Shown here: in pieces, positions 42,258 to 50,470 of the stretch
Numbering within the stretch: the stretch's first letter is position 1
How the letters are laid out: every line of letters begins with the position of its first letter
Program-made: the position numbers and the translations under genes
Assembly (NCBI GenBank): GCA_011525845.1
Contig: WYBP01000014.1
Span: 186,001 to 250,000, forward strand
Direction: 5' to 3'
Length of the DNA: 64,000 nt
Source of the DNA: Gemmatimonadaceae bacterium
Lineage (GTDB): Bacteria; Gemmatimonadota; Gemmatimonadetes; Gemmatimonadales; Gemmatimonadaceae
The notes under the pieces: model-generated
What the model saw: only the letters and a program-made list of their open reading frames with translations
What the model was told of the DNA's origin: nothing
The model's database searches: none

Positions 42258-43064
42258 ATGCCCACGCCCCCACCCCTCGGCACCCTGCAGCGCAAGGCCA
42301 TCGCCGATGCCGGATTCGACCTCGATCCCGTCGCCGATGCCGGCTGGTGGCGGCTCGGAATCTCCGGCGTCCCGGGCACCTGCTGGGTCGCATCGGGCGA
42401 TCGCGGTACCGCGATCGCCCTCTCCCTCGCCGAACAGCACGACGAGCTGGTCACGGCGCACGGAGGGGGACTACCACTGTCCGAGGTGTCCGCCGCCGTG
42501 CGGGATGCCCTCCCCGCCGCGCCTGCGGGCGCCACAGGCGCCCTCCACTGCCCCACCGAGGGATCGCTCTTGGGAGCGCTCCAACGAATCAGGGCACTTC
42601 TGCTCGCTGCCCCCATGCGACTCATGGCTCGGGTCGAAGAGCGTAGCGCACGAGTCGGCACCACGGAAGCACTGGCGGAGGTCAGGCGCCGCATCGGACA
42701 GGACCTCTATCGCGAGGCGCTCCTGGGCTACTGGAACTCCGCCTGCGCCGTCACCGGGCTTCGCGTGCCGGAACTCCTCCGGGCCAGCCACGCCAAGCCG
42801 TGGAAAGATTCCTCCGACCGCGAACGGCTCGACGTCTACAACGGGGTTCTCCTTGCGCCACATCTCGACCTGGTCTTCGACTCGGGCTTCGCCACTTTCG
42901 CCGACGACGGCCGGCTGCAGTTCAGTGACCAGCTGACGATCGAAGCGCGCGCCTCACTCGGACTTACCGCCGGTGAGCCAAGGCTCCGGTGGGTGGCCCC
43001 CCAGCACCTTCCGTACCTCAAGTGGCACCGCACGAAGGTGTTCCGCTCCACCCCTGCTACCTGA
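42258..43064 (+). CDS. HNH_2-type endonuclease
   Basis: Predicted 268 aa, 27 bases after the methylase. The C-terminal half holds an HNH_2 nuclease domain: CAVTGLRVPELLRASHAKPW, then ERLDVYNGVLLAPHLDLVFD and FATFADDG. The His in ASHAKPW and the Asn/His in YNGVLLAPHLD are the likely metal and catalytic residues. The N-terminal ~120 residues (DADAGWW-like, with GISGVPGTCWVASG) are unassigned and may contact a partner. In this operon it could be the cleaving component of the defence system. Confidence 0.82.
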   Translation: MPTPPPLGTLQRKAIADAGFDLDPVADAGWWRLGISGVPGTCWVASGDRGTAIALSLAEQHDELVTAHGGGLPLSEVSAAVRDALPAAPAGATGALHCPTEGSLLGALQRIRALLLAAPMRLMARVEERSARVGTTEALAEVRRRIGQDLYREALLGYWNSACAVTGLRVPELLRASHAKPWKDSSDRERLDVYNGVLLAPHLDLVFDSGFATFADDGRLQFSDQLTIEARASLGLTAGEPRLRWVAPQHLPYLKWHRTKVFRSTPAT

Positions 43065-43071
43065 GGCGCAC

Positions 43072-44379
43072 ATGGATCAGTCATTGCTGATCGCGCTGGT
43101 CCTGCTTGGCGGGTCGCTGCTCGGTGGAGTGGTCACGTGGGTGGTCGCGGCCGGGCGGCACGCCGGTGCCCGCGCCGCCGACCGGGTCCGCCTCGTCTCG
43201 CTGGAGAAGGACCTCGAACTGGCGCGTCATCAGGCGAGCGCGCACGCGGAGGCCTTCGAGCGCGCGGAGTCCAGGTTCCGGGAGGCCTTCCAGTCGCTGG
43301 CCGGCGACGCGCTCCGCGCGAACGCCGACCAGTTCATCACCCGCGCCGGTGAGGCGATGGAGGCGATCCGCCGACAGTCGCTGGGGGAGATCGACCAGCG
43401 TCGCGAGTCGATCGCGCACCTGGTCGCACCCATCCGGGAGCACCTGGAGAAGGTCACAACGCGAGTGGACGAGCTCGACCGCATTCGGCAGGAGGCGGAT
43501 GGCGCGCTCCGACAGCACCTGACCGCGATGCAGACCGGGCAGCGCGAGGTTGCAGAACAGACACGGCACCTCGTCCAGGCCCTTCGTGCACCGCAGACCC
43601 GCGGCCGGTGGGGCGAGCTGCAGCTGCAGCGCGTCGTGGAGCTTGCCGGGATGGCCGAGCACGTGGATTTCGAACAGCAGGCCACGTTCGACTCCGATGC
43701 CGGGAAGCTGCGTCCAGACCTGGTCGTCCGACTTCCCGGAGGGCGGACGATCGTCGTGGATGCCAAGACTCCCCTCGATGCGTACCTTCGCGCTGTCGAA
43801 GCCGTGGAGGTGTCATCGCGCGAGCTCGCCCTGAGGCAACATGGCCAGCAGTTGCGTACGCACGTCACGCAGCTCGCCGGCAAGGGCTATTGGGACCAGT
43901 TCACCGACACACCCGACTTCGTCGTGATGTTCGTGCCGGGGGAGGCGTTCCTGAGCGCGGCGTGCCTCGAGGATCCACGACTGTTGGAGGATGCGCTCGA
44001 GAAGAAAGTGATCCTCGCCTCCCCCACGATGCTCGTCGCTCTCCTCCGCACCGTGGCTCTCGGCTGGCGGCAGGAGAAGCTCGCGGAGCACGCGGAGCGG
44101 ATCAGCGAGGATGCGCGCGAACTCCTCGATCGCCTGGCCGTGATGGCGGAGCACTTCGATGGCATGGGTGACAAGCTGCGAGGCGCCGTCAAGGCGTATG
44201 ACCAGACGGTGGCGACACTCGAGAGCCGCGTGCTGGTCACCGGCCGGCGGATCCGCGAGCACGGCGTATCCGGAAAGAAGGAGCTCCCAGAACTCACGCC
44301 GATCGGCCAGGAGCCAAGGCGGCTCAGCGCCGCCGAGTTGACTGAGCACCTTCCTCCACGCACCAACGAGCAATCCTGA
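43072..44379 (+). CDS. rmuC: RmuC-family protein with PD-(D/E)XK-like nuclease fold
   Basis: Predicted 435 aa, seven bases after the HNH gene. An N-terminal membrane helix (LLIALVLLGGSLLGGVVTWVV) is followed by a long coiled coil (about residues 35-190). The RmuC domain has RGRWGELQLQRVVELAGMA and the nuclease-like core RPDLVVRLPGG followed by IVVDAKTPLDAYL. RmuC in Escherichia coli limits recombination at inverted repeats; its biochemistry is poorly known. Housekeeping rmuC is normally stand-alone, so its place inside a defence operon suggests an added nuclease role here. A coincidental chromosomal copy is the alternative. Confidence 0.9.
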   Translation: MDQSLLIALVLLGGSLLGGVVTWVVAAGRHAGARAADRVRLVSLEKDLELARHQASAHAEAFERAESRFREAFQSLAGDALRANADQFITRAGEAMEAIRRQSLGEIDQRRESIAHLVAPIREHLEKVTTRVDELDRIRQEADGALRQHLTAMQTGQREVAEQTRHLVQALRAPQTRGRWGELQLQRVVELAGMAEHVDFEQQATFDSDAGKLRPDLVVRLPGGRTIVVDAKTPLDAYLRAVEAVEVSSRELALRQHGQQLRTHVTQLAGKGYWDQFTDTPDFVVMFVPGEAFLSAACLEDPRLLEDALEKKVILASPTMLVALLRTVALGWRQEKLAEHAERISEDARELLDRLAVMAEHFDGMGDKLRGAVKAYDQTVATLESRVLVTGRRIREHGVSGKKELPELTPIGQEPRRLSAAELTEHLPPRTNEQS

Positions 44380-44421
44380 GTCCGTTCGGCCAAGGACGTC
44401 TCCTCCCATCCGGTACAGCAC

Positions 44422-46161
44422 ATGGCTTTCGAACGCCCCATCAGCATCGCCGACGCCGTCCAGGCGATCAACGAACAGCGCTACGTGCTTCCGGCCATCC
44501 AGCGGGAGTTCGTCTGGAAGCCGGAGCAGATCATCCGGCTCTTCGATTCCCTGCTCAAGGGGTACCCCATCGGGTCCTTCCTCTTCTGGACCATCGGAGA
44601 GCAGCAGGTGAAGCAGTACGCGTACTACAACTTCGTTCGTGACTACCATGAGCGCGACGCCACGCACAACCCGAAGGCGTCCATCTCGCGAGCGGGGGAC
44701 CTCACGGCCGTGCTCGACGGGCAGCAGCGTCTCACGGCATTGTACATCGGTCTCAGCGGCACGCACGCCGCACGGAAGGCGAAGGCCTGGCGCAATAACC
44801 CGAACGCGTACCCGAAGCGCCGCCTCTATCTCTGCCTGACCGCCCGCCCTGACGACGCTGAGTTCACCTACCTGCTCCGGTTCCGCGAAGAGAAGGACGA
44901 CATCGTCCGCGATGAGGGTGGTCAGACCTGGCTCCGGGTCGGGGCGATCCTCGACTATCAGTCGATCGCGCAGGTGTTCAAGGTCCTCGCCGCGGAGGAG
45001 CTGGGCAACGACACCACGGCCGTGGATGCGATGAACGCGCTCTGGGAGGCCGTTCGGTTGCATCCCGTCATCTCCGCGTACCTCGTCAAGTCCGACGACC
45101 TCGACCGGGTCCTGAACATCTTCGTGCGTGTCAACAGCGGCGGCACGGTCCTCTCCTACTCCGACCTGCTGCTCTCGATCGCCACCGCGGAGTGGAAGGG
45201 TACGGACGCGCGCGAGGAGATCCACGAGCTCGTGGACGAGATAAACAAGATCGGGCAGGGGTTCGACTTCTCGAAGGACTTCGTGCTGAAGACCTGCCTG
45301 ATGGTCGCGGACCTGGAGACGCGTTTCTCGACGGCGAACTTCTCGCGCGACAACATGCGACTCATCGAGAAGCGATGGGAGGAGATCAAGAAGTCGATCG
45401 AAGTCACGGTGGAGCTACTGCATTCGTTCGGGCTTTCGTCCGCCACGGTCACGTCGGCGAATGCCGTGGTGCCGATCACGTACTACATCTCGAAGCGCAA
45501 GCTCGGCTCGTCGTTCGTCACCGGAAAGGCACACCGGGAGGACAGGGACGCGATCAAGCGTTGGCTGCTCCGTGCTCTGCTCAAGCGCACCTTCACCGGC
45601 CAGCCTGACTCGATCCTCCGCGTGGTGCGTCTCACCATCGCCGCTGACGGAGCAAAGGCCTTTCCGGCGGAAGCGATCGTCGCGGCGCTCGCCGGCGAGT
45701 CGAGGACCATGACCGTGTCCGATGCCGACCTCGATGGGATGCTGGAGGAGACGTACAAGAGCGGATACGCCTTCTCGACGCTCGCCCTGCTCTACCCCAC
45801 CCTCGACTTCCGCAACCAGTTTCATCTGGACCACATGCACCCGCGATCGACCATCACGCGGAAGAAGCTGTCGGCCGCCGGCGTGTCCGATGGTCAGGTG
45901 CGCGAGGAGTGCGTTCGGCGCCGGGACGACATCGTGAACCTGCAGTTCCTCCCGGGAACACAGAACCTCGAGAAGTCGGCGACACCGTTCGCCAAGTGGT
46001 TCGCTTCTGAGTTCGGCAAGAACGCGCGCGCAGCCTCCGAGTACAGGGAGTTGCACTACGTACCGGAGCACGTCGGACACGACGTTGGCGATTTCGTGGA
46101 GTTTACCGATGCGCGACGCGCGCTCATGAAGGATGCGCTCAGGGAGGCGCTCGGTGCCTAG
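44422..46161 (+). CDS. DUF262-HNH protein (GmrSD-like restriction nuclease)
   Basis: Predicted 579 aa, 42 bases after rmuC. The N-terminal DUF262 domain is clear: VLPAIQREFVWKPEQIIRLF, LLKGYPIGSFLFW and the nucleotide-binding VLDGQQRLTALY near residue 98. The C-terminal domain has an HNH nuclease of DUF1524-like type (HLDHMHPRS near 471, then NLQFLPGTQNLEKSATP). GmrS/GmrD-type proteins form NTP-stimulated, modification-dependent restriction enzymes. It may be the last gene of the defence operon or an independent adjacent system. Confidence 0.88.
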   Translation: MAFERPISIADAVQAINEQRYVLPAIQREFVWKPEQIIRLFDSLLKGYPIGSFLFWTIGEQQVKQYAYYNFVRDYHERDATHNPKASISRAGDLTAVLDGQQRLTALYIGLSGTHAARKAKAWRNNPNAYPKRRLYLCLTARPDDAEFTYLLRFREEKDDIVRDEGGQTWLRVGAILDYQSIAQVFKVLAAEELGNDTTAVDAMNALWEAVRLHPVISAYLVKSDDLDRVLNIFVRVNSGGTVLSYSDLLLSIATAEWKGTDAREEIHELVDEINKIGQGFDFSKDFVLKTCLMVADLETRFSTANFSRDNMRLIEKRWEEIKKSIEVTVELLHSFGLSSATVTSANAVVPITYYISKRKLGSSFVTGKAHREDRDAIKRWLLRALLKRTFTGQPDSILRVVRLTIAADGAKAFPAEAIVAALAGESRTMTVSDADLDGMLEETYKSGYAFSTLALLYPTLDFRNQFHLDHMHPRSTITRKKLSAAGVSDGQVREECVRRRDDIVNLQFLPGTQNLEKSATPFAKWFASEFGKNARAASEYRELHYVPEHVGHDVGDFVEFTDARRALMKDALREALGA

Positions 46162-46191
46162 CCGCGACGCCTCAGGGAGATCAACGGTTGC

Positions 46192-47301
46192 TCAGTCGGA
46201 CGCCGAACCCTCAGCAGGCGCCCACTGATAGCGTTCTTTGAGATCGTTCAGGTGACTGTGCGGCACGCGCCCGTCGTGCTGCAGACGCCCGACAACGATT
46301 CCGGGCGCAATCCCTATGCTCTTCGCGAATGAGCGCACTGCTTGAGCTGAGGGCAACTCAGTCATGCAGAACTCCAGGTACGTAGCTGGAGGGATCAGGA
46401 AGTCAGACGCCCATCGATTTGCCTGTTCTTCTTCGACGCTGTCAGCCGTTTTTGTCGACTCTACGAATATCAGTTTCTTGCCGTGAAGAAGGATGTGCGC
46501 AGCTTCGTGAAAGAATGTGAACCACAGATGATCGTTCGTCTTGTAGCGAAGACTCAGCTGAATCAGCGCTCTCTCAGGACTGACCCATCGCGTCGCACCG
46601 GAGGCACGCGATCTGGGAAGTTCTGGCACAAACACGACCGCTACTCCAGCGGCGGCGCAGGCGTCCCTGAGTTTCGGCATGAAAGTCGCCGGTGGCTCGC
46701 AGGTGAGCGCTCGAACAGCCTTCAGCGTCTCCGAGAACTTCTCGTGGTCGAACGGTTTCGTGTCAATCGCCATGGATTCGAGGATCCCCCGCCGCATCCA
46801 CGCAGCGAGGGAGTACTCATCGGGCGCGAACGCCTGAGACATCCGGAACGCGGCCTGGCTTTGAGCATAGACCTCGCTCCACTGAGAGAACGAGACAACA
46901 CCAAAGAATGAGAGGACGCTGCGAACGAGTTCCACTCGACCCTTCGCGTCGGGAATCCATCCGCTCTCCTTCATCGCGCGAAGCGGAAACTTCCGACAGA
47001 ACGCGTACTCATCCTCCAATCGACGCGCCTCTTCGAGGGAGGCGAGGTACGCCCGGTAGGCGCGTTCTCGGGCGTTCCAGAAGTCGGCCGGCACTCCAGT
47101 GACCAAGGCCAACTGCATCGCCGTTTCTGGTGTGATGGCCGCTTTGCCGCTCGCGATCTCGCTGATCGTCTTTCGAGGACGGCCCATGCGGCTTGCCAAC
47201 TCCGCCTGAGAGATCGCGCGATCCTCGAGCAGCTCACGGAGCGTCTCGCCTGGCGGTGAGACGCTGTCGGGGAGGTACTCGGTCGTTCGAATGTCAGCCA
47301 T
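46192..47301 (-). CDS. higA: HigA-type antitoxin fused to an ImmA/IrrE (M78) metallopeptidase
   Basis: Predicted 369 aa. Residues ~15-75 are a HigA-type helix-turn-helix (AISQAELASRMGRPRKTISE, then VTGVPADFWNARERAYR). The C-terminal half carries a zinc-peptidase motif HEAAH in FHEAAHILLHGKK (near residue 265) and EEQANRWASDFLIPP, typical of ImmA/IrrE. The start overlaps the toxin gene by eight bases. It should repress the operon and neutralise HigB; the peptidase may cleave a regulator. Rows such as 46441-46500 are near 50% GC, far below the window average. Confidence 0.9.
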   Translation of the reverse strand: MADIRTTEYLPDSVSPPGETLRELLEDRAISQAELASRMGRPRKTISEIASGKAAITPETAMQLALVTGVPADFWNARERAYRAYLASLEEARRLEDEYAFCRKFPLRAMKESGWIPDAKGRVELVRSVLSFFGVVSFSQWSEVYAQSQAAFRMSQAFAPDEYSLAAWMRRGILESMAIDTKPFDHEKFSETLKAVRALTCEPPATFMPKLRDACAAAGVAVVFVPELPRSRASGATRWVSPERALIQLSLRYKTNDHLWFTFFHEAAHILLHGKKLIFVESTKTADSVEEEQANRWASDFLIPPATYLEFCMTELPSAQAVRSFAKSIGIAPGIVVGRLQHDGRVPHSHLNDLKERYQWAPAEGSASD

Positions 47302-47629
47302 GGTAGTTGCAGATCTCCAGGATGCGCACGCGGGTCACCTTCGCCCAGTCCAACCCACCGTCGGGCTTCAACGGACGCTCATCATGCGCCGGCTCGAAGA
47401 TGAGTCGGAACGGCTCTTTCAGGGATATCGCGAGTTGCCCTTTGCGGTCCTGGCTCAGTTCGTGGCAATGCCCGGGAAGCATGCGCATGAGATCGAGGGA
47501 GACGGCGGCCGCGAGATCGTCAAGCCGCGTGCGCAGCTTCTTGGCCTGCACCAAGCCAAGTTCGCGACGCGCCGCCTTCTCCGAATTACACTGGCGGCGC
47601 AGGTCGCCGTTGGCGAACTCGATCTCCAC
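47294..47629 (-). CDS. higB: HigB-like RelE-family mRNA interferase toxin
   Basis: Predicted 111 aa from a GTG at 47629 with GAGG just ahead. Features are NSEKAARRELGLVQAKKLRT, MLPGHCHELSQDRKGQLAIS and PFRLIFEPAHDE, the usual pattern of ribosome-dependent RNA-cleaving HigB toxins. The order, toxin first and antitoxin second, is the HigBA arrangement. Base composition is low in GC like its partner, indicating transfer as a module. It is convergent with the defence operon. Confidence 0.87.
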   Translation of the reverse strand: MEIEFANGDLRRQCNSEKAARRELGLVQAKKLRTRLDDLAAAVSLDLMRMLPGHCHELSQDRKGQLAISLKEPFRLIFEPAHDERPLKPDGGLDWAKVTRVRILEICNYHG

Positions 47630-47653
47630 ACCTCAACCTTGTGGCTGGCCTGA

Positions 47654-47668
47654 TAACCTTTAGGGTTA
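47654..47668. promoter_or_regulatory. Putative operator of the HigBA operon
   Basis: A perfect five-base inverted repeat TAACC-TTTAG-GGTTA lies 25 bases upstream of the toxin GTG start in AT-rich sequence. Its position suits autorepression by the HigA helix-turn-helix protein. The arms are short, so the call is tentative. Confidence 0.45.
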
Positions 47669-47736
47669 ACGCTTCCATGAATAGTACGACCAGTACACGA
47701 GATTCGCAACCGGCGCCCGCGGCTCTCGGCGGCGCC

Positions 47737-49473
47737 CTAAGGAAAGAGCGGCGGCGCCACTCGCTTCTTCGTCGCCTGCTCGAACGCATACGCGATCGCG
47801 ATCAACTTGGGCTCACTGCACGCGCCCCCCGTGAAGCTCACGCCATACGGCGCCGGCCGCGGCTCGAACCCCGCCGGGAAGGCGTTCGCCCCCGTGCCCG
47901 CGCCCACCGGGATGAAGCTGTAGGGCACGAAGACGGTCGGGTACCCCGCGCGCGCGCCGATGTTGGCGCTGGCGACGCCCGGGAAGAGGATGGCGTCGAG
48001 CTGGTGGTTCTTGACCACCGCGTCGAGTCCGTTGGTCGCGGAGAGGAGCACGTCCTTGCGGCGGTCCGCCACGTACTTCGCGCGGTCGCCCTGCACGCTC
48101 ATCTCGTCCGAGACGTCGAGGTTGGCCTGGCCGTACTTGATCGCGCCCGCACGCTGGTGCGCGATGTTCCACTGCCGGAGCTCGGTGAGCGACTTCACGG
48201 GGGCGCGGTCGCCGAGCGAGGCGAGCCAGGTGTTGAAGTCGCGCTTCATGCCGTACTTGAAGGAGATCGAGCAGTCGGCGTCGAGCCCCTTGGCGTTCCC
48301 GAGACCGCTGCAGACGCCCCAGTTGAGGAAGTTCATCGCGGAGTCGGTCTCGACCACGCTCGGGATCTCGGCGGGATCCACGATGATCGCGCCGCGATCC
48401 TTGAGGAGCGCGATCACCTCGGTCATGATCTTGCGCTGCTCCTCGCCGAGCCCGCCGCGGGGATTCCCGCTCCCGCCGGCGGGCGGGACGGTGCGGTCGT
48501 AGAAGAAGGTGCGCGGGATGCCGATGCGGGCGCCGCGGAGCGCGTTGGCGTCGAGGAAGGCGGTGTAGTCGTTGCGCGGCGGAGGGGCGCAGGTCTTCGT
48601 GGCCTCGTCATTAGGGTCGGGCGTGCGGCCCTCCATCGCGCCGAGCATCAGTGCGGCGTCACGCACCGTGCGCGTCATCGGGCCAGGGGTGTCCTGGTCG
48701 GCGGTGATGGGGATGACGCCGTGCCGGCTCACCCGCCCGACCGTCGGCTTGATGCCGACGAGGTAGTTGCCGATCGACGGGCTCAGGATCGAGCCCGAGG
48801 TCTCGGTGCCGACGTTCCCGCCCCAGAAGCTGACGTTCGTCCCGGTGCCGGAGCTCGATCCGCCGGTGCCGAGCACCGGACGCCCGTCGAACTGCGCGTC
48901 GCGCGGGTCGCGCCGCGGGTCCCACGGGTTGAAGCCGTAGCCGGTGAGCCCGGTGTAGTTGGTCGGCATCCCGCTCGCGATCCAGTTCGCGAGCTCGGTC
49001 ATCTGCGTCTTCGCGATGATGATCGCGCCGGCCGCCTTGAGGTTCGCCGTGAGCGTCGCGTCGTACGGCGGCACGAGTTCGGCGAAGGCGAGCGCCCCGC
49101 CGGTCGTCCGCATCTCCGTCGTGTGGATGTTGTCCTTGAGCGCGACGGGGAGCCCGTGGAGCGGTCCGAGGATCCGGCCCGCGGCGCGCAGGCGGTCGAG
49201 CGAGTCCGCGATCTGGAGGGCGCGCGGGTTCACCGTGATGATGGCGTTGAGCTGGTCCTCGTAGGTCGCGATGCGGAGGAGGTACTGCGTCACGAGTTCG
49301 CGCGAGGTCGTGCGCTTCTCCTCGAGCGCCGTGCGGAGCTCGGCCATGCTCGTCTCGACGACGGTCACCGGTGCCGAGGCGGGTCGCCGCTGCGCCTCGA
49401 CCGTGCCGGCAACTGCGGGGAGAATAAGGGCGGTGAGTGCGACGGAAGCGAGGCTGCGCGTGCGCGTGGTCAT
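47737..49473 (-). CDS. Secreted amidase-signature family enzyme
   Basis: Predicted 578 aa. Signal peptide VALTALILPAVAGTVEAQ from the ATG at 49473. The Ser-cisSer-Lys catalytic triad of the amidase signature family is visible: Lys in PVALKDNIHTTEM and the Ser pair in LGTGGSSSGTGTNVSF, followed by GTETSGSILSP. It hydrolyses amide bonds, perhaps of peptides or small amides, in the periplasm. It marks the right chromosomal border of the accessory island. Confidence 0.93.
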   Translation of the reverse strand: MTTRTRSLASVALTALILPAVAGTVEAQRRPASAPVTVVETSMAELRTALEEKRTTSRELVTQYLLRIATYEDQLNAIITVNPRALQIADSLDRLRAAGRILGPLHGLPVALKDNIHTTEMRTTGGALAFAELVPPYDATLTANLKAAGAIIIAKTQMTELANWIASGMPTNYTGLTGYGFNPWDPRRDPRDAQFDGRPVLGTGGSSSGTGTNVSFWGGNVGTETSGSILSPSIGNYLVGIKPTVGRVSRHGVIPITADQDTPGPMTRTVRDAALMLGAMEGRTPDPNDEATKTCAPPPRNDYTAFLDANALRGARIGIPRTFFYDRTVPPAGGSGNPRGGLGEEQRKIMTEVIALLKDRGAIIVDPAEIPSVVETDSAMNFLNWGVCSGLGNAKGLDADCSISFKYGMKRDFNTWLASLGDRAPVKSLTELRQWNIAHQRAGAIKYGQANLDVSDEMSVQGDRAKYVADRRKDVLLSATNGLDAVVKNHQLDAILFPGVASANIGARAGYPTVFVPYSFIPVGAGTGANAFPAGFEPRPAPYGVSFTGGACSEPKLIAIAYAFEQATKKRVAPPLFP

Positions 49474-49510
49474 GGTCGGTCCTGAGGGTGGAAGCGAGCG
49501 CATCACTGAC

Positions 49511-50470
49511 TCAATAGATGGCGAGGTCGCGCGCGCTCTGCAGCGGCCGCGTGAACCCCGCCGCGCGCAACTCGGCGAGCAGCCCCGCGTCATCGGTGCC
49601 GCTGTAGAGCTGGTGGTAGAGCAGGAGCAGCTTGGGCGCGGCGCGCATCCCGAGCTCGGCGAGCTGCACGGTGGTCGTGTGCGCATCGCGGTGGTAGCGC
49701 TGCCAGTCCGCGGTACGGCGCGAGAGCCCCCACTCGGAGATCACCTCGTGCGCGAGGAGGTCGCACCCGTTGCAGGCCTTCACGAGATCCTCGCTGGGGC
49801 GCGTGTCCCCCGAGACCACGATCGACCGGTCCGCCGCATCGAAGCGGTAGCCGAACGCCACCTTCCAGTCCCCGTGCGGCACGGCGATCGCGGTCACGCG
49901 CATGTTACCGTCATTGAAGACCTCGCCGGGCACGATCTCGTGCACGTTCACCTTGTATCCCGTCTCGTTCGCGGGCTGCAGTCCGTCGATCCGGTTCCGG
50001 ATGTCGGCGTCGTACGCCGCGAGGATGTGCTCCACCATCGCCCTGGTGCCGGGCGGACCGTACACCTCGAGCGGCACCTCCCGCTCGAGCACCCAGGGCG
50101 TGAGGATCAGGTCGGGGAGGCCGAGGGTGTGGTCGGAGTGCAGGTGCGTGAGGAAGACGATGCGGAGCTCGGTGGGACCGAGCGCCGGCACGCCCCCTTC
50201 CGCCATCCGGTTCGCGCGGCGCACGAGACCGACACCTGCGTCGACGAGGTATGATTTGCCATTGCGCACGATGGCGAGCGAGGTCCCGTGGCGTTCGGGG
50301 TCCGGGTTCGGCGTGCCGGTGCCGAGCACGACGAGCCGTGTGGAGTCCGGCGGGATGATCGACGGCGGTGCCGGGGCCTGCGCGCCGATCTGTGCCGCGG
50401 CCATCGTGACCGCTGCGCCGACCGTGAGCGCCGCGCCGAGCGCGCCAAGCGTGCCGATGTGTCGCTTCAC
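49511..50470 (-). CDS. Exported metallo-beta-lactamase fold hydrolase
   Basis: Predicted 319 aa from a GTG that overlaps the S9 peptidase stop (GTGA). Signal: ALGAALTVGAAVTMAAA. The zinc motif is THLHSDHTLGLPD, with further ligands in AVPHG, VVSGDTRPSED and YHQLYSG. It resembles RNase Z/arylsulfatase-like secreted MBL proteins rather than true beta-lactamases. Substrate unknown. Cotranscribed with the peptidase gene. Confidence 0.88.
   Translation of the reverse strand: MKRHIGTLGALGAALTVGAAVTMAAAQIGAQAPAPPSIIPPDSTRLVVLGTGTPNPDPERHGTSLAIVRNGKSYLVDAGVGLVRRANRMAEGGVPALGPTELRIVFLTHLHSDHTLGLPDLILTPWVLEREVPLEVYGPPGTRAMVEHILAAYDADIRNRIDGLQPANETGYKVNVHEIVPGEVFNDGNMRVTAIAVPHGDWKVAFGYRFDAADRSIVVSGDTRPSEDLVKACNGCDLLAHEVISEWGLSRRTADWQRYHRDAHTTTVQLAELGMRAAPKLLLLYHQLYSGTDDAGLLAELRAAGFTRPLQSARDLAIY

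Noticed and set aside
46162-46191. Terminator between the convergent DUF262 and HigA genes
   Set aside because: The 30-bp gap shows no stem of useful length.
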